Source: Oscillospiraceae bacterium
GTDB taxonomy: Bacteria; Bacillota_A; Clostridia; Oscillospirales; Oscillospiraceae
DNA: 8,237 bases
Direction of reading: 5' to 3'
NCBI GenBank assembly: GCA_031265965.1
Contig: JAISBX010000002.1
Coordinates: 1-8,237 of the forward strand
A program made the position numbers and the translations under genes. How positions within the stretch are numbered: the stretch's first letter is position 1; every line of letters starts with the position of its first letter. Below the pieces are notes generated by a model. The model was given only the letters and a program-made list of their open reading frames with translations, had not been told where the DNA came from and did not search any database. This document shows positions 1 through 5,293 of the stretch, piece after piece.

Positions 1-4
1 TGGT

Positions 5-33
5 ATAATAGCACGTGATGAATTATTATGCAA
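5..33 (-). promoter_or_regulatory. possible leftward promoter to a gene off the left edge
   Basis: Read on the minus strand, TTGCAT (33 to 28) is followed after 17 bases by TATTAT (10 to 5), matching sigma-70/sigma-A spacing with a 5-of-6 -10 box. The -35 hexamer is identical to the one proposed for the UroD-like gene. The surrounding DNA is AT-rich, so chance matches are easy, and the gene it would serve lies outside the window. Confidence 0.3.
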
Positions 34-80
34 TAGGTTTTTAGAAAAATTTTTGAAATACACGGTAATTTAAGAAACTT

Positions 81-118
81 TGTATAATTTTATGGATAAT
101 ATTCATCAAATATTCATC
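81..118 (-). promoter_or_regulatory. weak leftward promoter-like element with a direct repeat
   Basis: On the minus strand TTGATG (109 to 104) and TATACA (86 to 81) lie 17 bases apart, each matching the consensus at 4 of 6 positions. The -35 box falls across a 10-base direct repeat, AATATTCATC on the plus strand at 98-107 and 109-118, spaced one helical turn apart. Such a repeat could be a regulator site, but in AT-rich DNA it could also be chance. Confidence 0.15.
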
Positions 119-132
119 CCGTGCCAGATAAT

Positions 133-177
133 ACATACAGGACGGCGGACACGCAATGTGTTCGCCGTCCTGTATGT
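133..177. terminator. long hairpin downstream of the IclR gene
   Basis: Arms at 133-152 and 158-177 are inverted repeats of 20 bases around a 5-base loop. Read on the plus strand all 20 pairs form if one G-U is allowed (148 with 162); on the minus strand that pair is an A-C mismatch. It starts 27 bases past the IclR stop codon, where a terminator is expected. Neither side has a convincing T-run (minus-strand text after the stem begins ATTATCT), so intrinsic termination is uncertain. It could instead be a bidirectional barrier, an RNA-stabilising stem, or a small palindromic repeat element. Confidence 0.5.
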
Positions 178-203
178 AAAGTGTTGTGAGAGTGGGGGAC
201 GCG

Positions 204-974
204 CTATGACAGGCGTGCCAGCTCAACGTCGATATGGGAGGTGATTTCACGGAGATGTTGCGCATACTCAGCACGAGTGACCTCGTCCATGCGCATTTGC
301 GGTCCCGAAATGCTTATTGCTCCAATAGGATTGCCTGTTGCAGATAGCAACGGTATTGCCACGCATATTACCCCATCTTCGTATTCCTCTAGGTCGTAGG
401 CAATACCTTCGACGCGTATGGCTTCAAGCTCCGCGAGCAATCTGTCCATGTCGGTGATTGTGTTGGCAGTGAATGGGTGAAACTCCAGACGATCAATAAG
501 CTCGAGCTTTTTTTCCTCATCCAAGAAAGCGAGTATCGCCTTTCCGTTCGCCGCGCAATATACAGGGAGACGCTTTCCAACACTCGTGCCTATGCGTATG
601 GAGTGCGAACTCTCCTTTTTCGCAATGTAGACGATATCGGTTTTGTTGAGTACCGCGAGATTAACCGTTTCACCAGTGAGTTCCAACAAACGATTGAGAT
701 ACGGTTCGCAAATGTCCGCCAAGTCGCCACGCGCACGCATTGCGATCGTAAATAACTCAAGACCAAGGCGGAATTTCCCTCCCGGTTCGTCTTGCTCCAA
801 TAACCCCTCGTTTTTGAGCGTGTTCAAAATACCTGCCGCAGTGCTCTTATGCAGACCAACAATACGGCTGATGTCGGTCAACCGTAACGCTGGCTCGTTG
901 TAAAAGCAACGCAGAATATTTGCCGCGCGCGAAATAGACTGAATACCGCTCTGTCCCTGATTGCCGTTTGTCAT
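204..974 (-). CDS. IclR-family transcriptional regulator
   Basis: A 256-residue protein of the usual length for the family, which binds DNA as a dimer or tetramer and senses a small organic ligand. Residues about 13-70 form the winged helix-turn-helix, with the recognition region around LHKSTAAGILNTL (41-53) and the wing at GGKFRLG (65-71). Residues about 85-250 form the effector domain, with the typical segments GKRLPVYCAANGKAILA (133-149) and EEYEDGVICVAIPL (196-209). The ATG at 974 has AGGAG (987 to 983) eight bases upstream, supporting this start. It is divergent from the UroD-like gene and most likely controls that operon and itself; the ligand cannot be read from sequence. Base composition is near balanced and isoleucine is mostly ATT or ATC, unlike the GC-rich, ATA-using genes to the right, so it may have a different history. 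The family call is secure; the target is inferred from position. Confidence 0.93.
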   Translation of the reverse strand: MTNGNQGQSGIQSISRAANILRCFYNEPALRLTDISRIVGLHKSTAAGILNTLKNEGLLEQDEPGGKFRLGLELFTIAMRARGDLADICEPYLNRLLELTGETVNLAVLNKTDIVYIAKKESSHSIRIGTSVGKRLPVYCAANGKAILAFLDEEKKLELIDRLEFHPFTANTITDMDRLLAELEAIRVEGIAYDLEEYEDGVICVAIPLLSATGNPIGAISISGPQMRMDEVTRAEYAQHLREITSHIDVELARLS

Positions 975-997
975 TTTCTCAACTCCTCGTCAGCAAA

Positions 998-1045
998 TTA
1001 AATCATTTTAACTATTTAACTATGGCACAGGCCCGATGTTGTGCC
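998..1045. promoter_or_regulatory. inverted repeats in the IclR leader, candidate autoregulatory sites
   Basis: Two inverted repeats lie between the proposed iclR promoter and its start codon. GGCACA (1024-1029) and TGTGCC (1040-1045) are perfect 6-base arms around 10 bases. TTAAAT (998-1003) and ATTTAA (1014-1019) are also 6-base arms around 10 bases. In DNA they could be operator half-sites; in RNA the first would make a small stem in the 5' leader. No known consensus was matched. Confidence 0.3.
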
Positions 1046-1079
1046 GCGCAGTGGTGTATTAAAAATTGCCGTGTAGCTC

Positions 1080-1108
1080 ATGATACATCATTGCCAAACA
1101 TTTTACAA
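1080..1108 (-). promoter_or_regulatory. candidate promoter of the IclR gene
   Basis: On the minus strand TTGTAA (1108 to 1103) and TATCAT (1085 to 1080) are separated by exactly 17 bases, with 4-of-6 and 5-of-6 matches to the -35 and -10 consensus. This would give a leader of about 100 bases. The -10 box lies inside a 12-base palindrome (ATGAT, two bases, ATCAT; 1080-1091), which is about the size of many IclR-type operators and would suit autorepression. The promoter call rests on hexamers and spacing only. Confidence 0.45.
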
Positions 1109-1124
1109 TAGAAGATCGACACGG

Positions 1125-1153
1125 TTGCATTTTGTACATGGGTGTGGTAAAAT
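1125..1153 (+). promoter_or_regulatory. candidate extended -10 promoter of the UroD-like operon
   Basis: TTGCAT (1125-1130) and TAAAAT (1148-1153) are 17 bases apart. The -10 matches 5 of 6 positions and is preceded by TGG (1145-1147), a TGn extended -10 that can compensate for the weak -35. Transcription would start near 1160, leaving a leader of about 33 bases that contains the ribosome site. Its -35 box is separated by only 16 bases from the -35 box of the opposing iclR promoter, so one bound regulator could affect both. Confidence 0.5.
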
Positions 1154-1167
1154 AAAACGAAATGCAA
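1125..1167. promoter_or_regulatory. inverted repeat flanking the operon promoter, candidate operator
   Basis: TTGCATTT (1125-1132) and AAATGCAA (1160-1167) are perfect 8-base inverted arms, with centres 35 bases apart. One arm covers the proposed -35 and the other the proposed transcription start, so a dimer or tetramer bound to both would enclose the -10 box. This is a plausible arrangement for control by the divergent IclR protein. The arms are seen directly; binding is inferred. Confidence 0.4.
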
Positions 1168-1179
1168 AATTATATCGGC

Positions 1180-1185
1180 GGAGGG
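1180..1185 (+). promoter_or_regulatory. ribosome binding site of the UroD-like gene
   Basis: GGAGGG lies seven bases before the ATG at 1193, a near-ideal Shine-Dalgarno match that fixes this start codon. Confidence 0.8.
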
Positions 1186-1192
1186 TACAAAA

Positions 1193-2269
1193 ATGGCGGT
1201 TGCGAAATTTGACCCGCGGGAATTGGAAAAAGCGGGAGAGCGGGAACTGTTTATGATGGGAAGTGTGCCGTTGTACGATTATCCCGTTACACCGCGCGAG
1301 GCTTATAAGGAGCTTTACAGGCGGCGGCCTGTCTGGCAGATGACAAGTATTGATTCGCAGATGTTTGCCCCCAGAATAAACCCTGACAACATCGCTCGCG
1401 CGATGGTTATGGATGGTGGCGCTCCCGACACGGTTCCTCAGGGCGGAAAAGATATGTTCGGTATAGAGTGGGAGTTTGTTCGGCAGGTAGGCGGCTCGAT
1501 GGTGCGACCCGGAAAGCCGTTGCTGGAGGACGCGAATGACTGGCGTGAGACAATAGTGTGGCCCGATCTTGATTCATGGGATTGGAATGCCGCTACGCGC
1601 GAGAACGAAAGCTACCTCAGTGACGTGTATTTCAACGAGTGCTGGCTTCAGAACGGCTGGTTCGAGAGGCTTATAACATTTATGGACTTTGAAGGCGCAA
1701 TCATGGCGCTTTTTGATGACGATCAGAAAGACGCTGTCAAAGAACTCTTTGACAAGCTGTCCGACTTCTATATTGATTTGCTTGGGAGATTTTTCCGCTC
1801 ATTTCCAAAAATAGACGCAATGTTCATCCACGACGACTGGGGGTCGCAGAAAGAGAGCTTCTTTTCGCCCGCACTCTGTGAGGAAATGGTAGTTCCCTAT
1901 ATGCGGAAAGTCACAGACTACATACACTCGACGGGACGCGTCGCGGAGTTGCACAGTTGCGGCCAGATATTTAAGCAGGTGCCGAACATCATAGCAGCAG
2001 GATGGGATACGTGGTACGGGCAGACGATGAACGACTCGCAGAAGATATACGAGGTCTATGGCGACAGCTTGGTGCTTGGTGTGATTCCGGATGTGTTTGA
2101 CCCGGAAAATACATCACCGGATGAGCAGAGGGCTAGGGCGCGGCGGTATGCTGAGAAATTTTGCGATCCCACCCGACCGTCTAAGTTCAGTGCGTACGGA
2201 ATGTCAATGCTCACGCCCGCGTTCCGAGAGGAGCTGTACAAGCAGTCCCGCATGAGATACGGAGGATAG
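1193..2269 (+). CDS. UroD/MtaA-like methyltransferase-family protein
   Basis: A 358-residue cytosolic protein of the uroporphyrinogen-decarboxylase superfamily. True UroD decarboxylates a tetrapyrrole, whereas the MtaA/MtbA and O-demethylase members transfer methyl groups between corrinoid proteins, thiols or methoxylated substrates using a zinc-thiolate site. Diagnostic segments are HDDWGSQ (213-219), the following SPALCEEMVVPY stretch (225-236), and ELHSCGQ (252-258). H254 and C256 form the His-x-Cys pair, and C324 is placed to be the third zinc ligand, giving the His-x-Cys-(n)-Cys pattern of the methyltransferases. That favours methyl transfer over heme synthesis, as do the lack of heme genes nearby and the Fe-S activase downstream. 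The start has a strong ribosome site and a candidate extended -10 promoter. It is probably first in an operon under the divergent IclR regulator, 47 bases before the activase. No corrinoid protein gene is visible and the substrate is unknown. Superfamily is certain; the methyltransferase role is a moderate inference. Confidence 0.85.
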   Translation: MAVAKFDPRELEKAGERELFMMGSVPLYDYPVTPREAYKELYRRRPVWQMTSIDSQMFAPRINPDNIARAMVMDGGAPDTVPQGGKDMFGIEWEFVRQVGGSMVRPGKPLLEDANDWRETIVWPDLDSWDWNAATRENESYLSDVYFNECWLQNGWFERLITFMDFEGAIMALFDDDQKDAVKELFDKLSDFYIDLLGRFFRSFPKIDAMFIHDDWGSQKESFFSPALCEEMVVPYMRKVTDYIHSTGRVAELHSCGQIFKQVPNIIAAGWDTWYGQTMNDSQKIYEVYGDSLVLGVIPDVFDPENTSPDEQRARARRYAEKFCDPTRPSKFSAYGMSMLTPAFREELYKQSRMRYGG

Positions 2270-2316
2270 ATGTCCCGCGTCACTTGCGAAGCGATAAATA
2301 CGGAGCGAAATTTAGA

Positions 2317-5286
2317 ATGCATTATAAAATAGGTATAGATATAGGCAGTACGACGGTCAAGACCGTTGTGCTGTCGGAGGCCGGAAGGGTGATATTCCGC
2401 GCGTATGAGCGGCACTTTTCAAAGGTCAGGGAGAAGGCGGCGGAGCAGTTGTGCGCGGCGGGAGAGCTCTTGGGCGGCGCGAATGCGTCGGTCGCCATAA
2501 CGGGCTCGGCGGGGCTCGGCGTCTCAAAAGCGACGGGCATACGCTTTGTGCAGGAGGTTTACGCGACGGCCTCGGCCGTCCGTGAGCGCGTTCCCGGCGC
2601 CGACGCCGTGATCGAGCTCGGCGGCGAGGACGCCAAGATCATCTTCTTCGGCGAGAGTCTCGAGGAGCGCATGAACGGCTCGTGCGCCGGCGGCACGGGC
2701 GCGTTCATCGACCAGATGGCTACGCTGCTGAACGTGAGCGTACAGGAGCTCGACGCGCTCTCGCTCCGTTGCGGGCAGATATATCCCATAGCCTCGCGCT
2801 GCGGAGTGTTCGCCAAATCTGACATTCAACCCATATTGAATCAGGGCGGCAGGCGCGAAGACGTCGCCGCTTCCGTTTTTCAGGCGGTGGTGGACCAGAC
2901 CGTGACGGGCCTGACGCAGGGCCGCGAGCTGCGCGGCAGGATAGTGTTTTTGGGCGGCCCCCTCACGTTTCTCGCGGGTCTGCGGAAGCGGTTCGTTGAG
3001 ACGCTCAAGCTCGACGCGGAGCACGCCGTGTTCCCGGAGAACGCCGACTGCTTTGCCGCTCTTGGCGCCGCCATGCTCTGCGAGGACGGGGACGCGGCGC
3101 CGTTCGGCGATACGCTGCGCCTCCTTGAGGGCTCCGCCGGGCGCGCGACTCCCACCGACACGCTTGAACCGCTGTTCGACTCCGAGGGGCAATACGCCGT
3201 GTTCAGGGCACGGCACGAGGCCGCGTCGCCCGCGCCGTGTGACGCCGACGGCTATACGGGCGACGGGTATCTCGGCATAGACGCCGGCAGCACGACGACA
3301 AAGCTCGTGCTCATAACGCCGGACGGCGGCATCCTGTACAGCTACTACGGCCCGAATCTGGGCGACCCCGTTTCGATAGTGCACGGGCGCCTCAAGGAGA
3401 TACGCGAACGCTTCGACGGCCGCGTTGACATAAGGGCGGGCGCGGTCACGGGCTACGGGGAGGATCTCATAAAAAACGCCTTCGGCGTCGATATAGGCGT
3501 CGTTGAGACCGTGGCGCACTACCGCGCGGCGCGGCACTTCGACCCCGGGGCGGATTTTGTCATAGACATCGGCGGACAGGACGTAAAGTGCTTCAAAATA
3601 CGCGCGGGCGCGATCGACGGCATAATGCTCAACGAGGCGTGCTCGTCCGGCTGCGGCAGCTTCATAGAGACGTTCGCGCGAGCGCTCGGCTACGGTATAG
3701 AGGACTTCGCGCGTCTGGGGCTGTTCGCCGGGGCGCCCGCGAACCTCGGCTCGCGCTGCACCGTGTTCATGAACTCCAGCGTAAAGCAGGCGCAGAAGGA
3801 CGGGGCGTCCGTAGAGGACATATCGGCGGGCCTGTCTATATCCGTCGTCAAGAACGCCGTATACAAGGTGATACGCGCCGCGTCCGCGGACGAGCTCGGG
3901 CACAGGATAGTGGCGCAGGGCGGGACGTTCCTCAACGACGCGGTGCTGCGCGCGTTCGAGCGGGAGCTCGGCGTCCCGGTCACGCGGCCCACGATAGCCG
4001 GGCTCATGGGCGCGTACGGGGCGGCGCTCATCGCCGCCGGCTCCGGAACGTCAGTCTCCACGCTTTTGGACGCGGACGCGCTTGACAGCTTCACCCACAC
4101 GGCAAAACCGACGGTGTGCGGGGGCTGTTCAAATAAGTGCGCGCTAACGGTAAACACGTTCGGCGGACAGCGGCGGTACATATCCGGAAACCGCTGCTCA
4201 AAGCCGCTGGGCGTCGAGCCGGACGGCGGGCCAAACCTCATGCGGTACAAGTACGAAAAGCTGCGCGCCATGAACGGCGCGGGGGGCGGCACAGGCGGGC
4301 GCGGGCGCATAGGCATACCGTTCGGGCTGAATATGTACGCTGATCTGCCGTTCTGGTTCGAGTTTTTCACAGCCCTCAACTTCGAGGTGGTGCTGTCGCC
4401 TGAATCATCGCGCGAGCTGTACATAAGAGGCCAGCGCACTATCCCGTCCGATACCGTGTGCTACCCCGCCAAGCTCATGCACGGCCACGTGGAGAGCCTC
4501 ATGGACATGGGCGTCGAGACGATATTCTACCCCTGTCTCCCGTACAACTTCGACGAGGGCATAAGCGACAACAACTACAATTGCCCCGTCGTCGCGTATT
4601 ATCCGGAACTGCTGGCGGCGAATGTGGCGCGGCTAAAAGATATTAGCTTCCTCACGCCTTACTTTGGCCTGCACAACCCGCGCGGCTTCGCAAACGCCGC
4701 CGGCGACTATTTTTTCGAGCGCTTCGGGGTCCCGCGCCCGGAGACGCGCGCGGCGGCCCGGCGCGCGTACGCCGCGCACGCGCGGTTCCGGCGCGAGACG
4801 GCCGCCGAGGGGGCGCGCATCGTCGCGTACGCGCGGGAGCGCGGTATGAGGATAATAGTGGCGGCGGGCCGGCCGTATCACATCGACCCGGAGATAAACC
4901 ACGGCATAGACTCGCTCATAACGTCCTACGGGCTCGCGCTCATAACAGAGGACTCCGTCTCGCAGCTCGTGAGCAGGAAGCGGCTCGGAGTCCTCAACCA
5001 GTGGACGTATCAGGCGCGAATGTACGCCGCCGCGCGCTATGTGCGCTCACAGAGCGATATGCAGCTCGTGCAGCTCGTGTCGTTCGGCTGCGGGACAGAC
5101 GCTATAACCTCCGACGAGCTGCGCGACATACTCGAATCCGGCGGCAAGCTGTACACACAGTTCAAGATCGACGACGTAAACAATCTGGGAGCAGTGCGCA
5201 TACGGCTCAGAAGCCTGATCGCCGCGCTACCGGAGCTCTCCGCGCGGCCCTCAACGCCGGCCCCGCAAGCCCGCGCGGGAGCGTGA
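2317..5286 (+). CDS. two-domain 2-hydroxyacyl-CoA dehydratase-type activase with DUF2229
   Basis: A 989-residue protein. Residues 1-255 and about 318-575 are two BadF/BadG/BcrA/BcrD (HgdC-like, ASKHA fold) ATPase domains, with phosphate motifs DIGSTTVK (8-15) and DAGSTTTK (322-329). Each keeps both cysteines that hold the bridging [4Fe-4S] cluster of HgdC: C123/C162 and C442/C481, both pairs 39 residues apart. A cysteine-rich linker follows (C601, C604, C608, C627), then DUF2229 (about 664-790: CYPAK, FYPC, NCPV) and a dehydratase-like segment (844-971: AGRPYHIDPEINHG, SFGCGTDA). The family uses ATP to inject low-potential electrons into a dehydratase or double-cubane Fe-S partner. An upstream in-frame TTG at 2284 would add 11 residues, but the ATG at 2317 is preferred because GGAG (2302-2305) precedes it, though at 11 bases, and the protein then begins directly at the ATPase fold. 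Many relatives continue for another 400 or so residues; here that part is the next gene. Partner and substrate are unknown. Confidence 0.9.
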   Translation: MHYKIGIDIGSTTVKTVVLSEAGRVIFRAYERHFSKVREKAAEQLCAAGELLGGANASVAITGSAGLGVSKATGIRFVQEVYATASAVRERVPGADAVIELGGEDAKIIFFGESLEERMNGSCAGGTGAFIDQMATLLNVSVQELDALSLRCGQIYPIASRCGVFAKSDIQPILNQGGRREDVAASVFQAVVDQTVTGLTQGRELRGRIVFLGGPLTFLAGLRKRFVETLKLDAEHAVFPENADCFAALGAAMLCEDGDAAPFGDTLRLLEGSAGRATPTDTLEPLFDSEGQYAVFRARHEAASPAPCDADGYTGDGYLGIDAGSTTTKLVLITPDGGILYSYYGPNLGDPVSIVHGRLKEIRERFDGRVDIRAGAVTGYGEDLIKNAFGVDIGVVETVAHYRAARHFDPGADFVIDIGGQDVKCFKIRAGAIDGIMLNEACSSGCGSFIETFARALGYGIEDFARLGLFAGAPANLGSRCTVFMNSSVKQAQKDGASVEDISAGLSISVVKNAVYKVIRAASADELGHRIVAQGGTFLNDAVLRAFERELGVPVTRPTIAGLMGAYGAALIAAGSGTSVSTLLDADALDSFTHTAKPTVCGGCSNKCALTVNTFGGQRRYISGNRCSKPLGVEPDGGPNLMRYKYEKLRAMNGAGGGTGGRGRIGIPFGLNMYADLPFWFEFFTALNFEVVLSPESSRELYIRGQRTIPSDTVCYPAKLMHGHVESLMDMGVETIFYPCLPYNFDEGISDNNYNCPVVAYYPELLAANVARLKDISFLTPYFGLHNPRGFANAAGDYFFERFGVPRPETRAAARRAYAAHARFRRETAAEGARIVAYARERGMRIIVAAGRPYHIDPEINHGIDSLITSYGLALITEDSVSQLVSRKRLGVLNQWTYQARMYAAARYVRSQSDMQLVQLVSFGCGTDAITSDELRDILESGGKLYTQFKIDDVNNLGAVRIRLRSLIAALPELSARPSTPAPQARAGA

Positions 5287-5293
5287 CCGTATG
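5277..5293 (+). promoter_or_regulatory. ribosome site and coupled start of the second dehydratase-like gene
   Basis: GGGAG (5277-5281) lies nine bases before the ATG at 5291 and overlaps the end of the preceding gene, whose TGA (5284-5286) is four bases before the ATG. This supports true re-initiation with translational coupling and argues against the two reading frames being one gene broken by an error. Confidence 0.6.

Noticed and set aside
45..54. AAAAATTTTT palindrome as a terminator or operator
   Set aside because: It is a low-complexity A/T run with no GC stem and no context to support a role.
41..274. Minus-strand frame of 77 codons overlapping the end of the IclR gene
   Set aside because: It runs through the hairpin and AT-rich DNA and resembles no known protein.
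2284..2316. Upstream TTG start for the activase
   Set aside because: It has no ribosome site at a usable distance, and the added 11 residues precede the conserved start of the ATPase fold; the ATG at 2317 fits better.
2524..3903. Long minus-strand open frame of 459 codons opposite the activase gene
   Set aside because: It lies fully antisense to a clear ATPase gene, its product is repetitive in Arg, Ala, Val and Glu with no recognisable domain, and GC-rich codon bias readily keeps such frames open.
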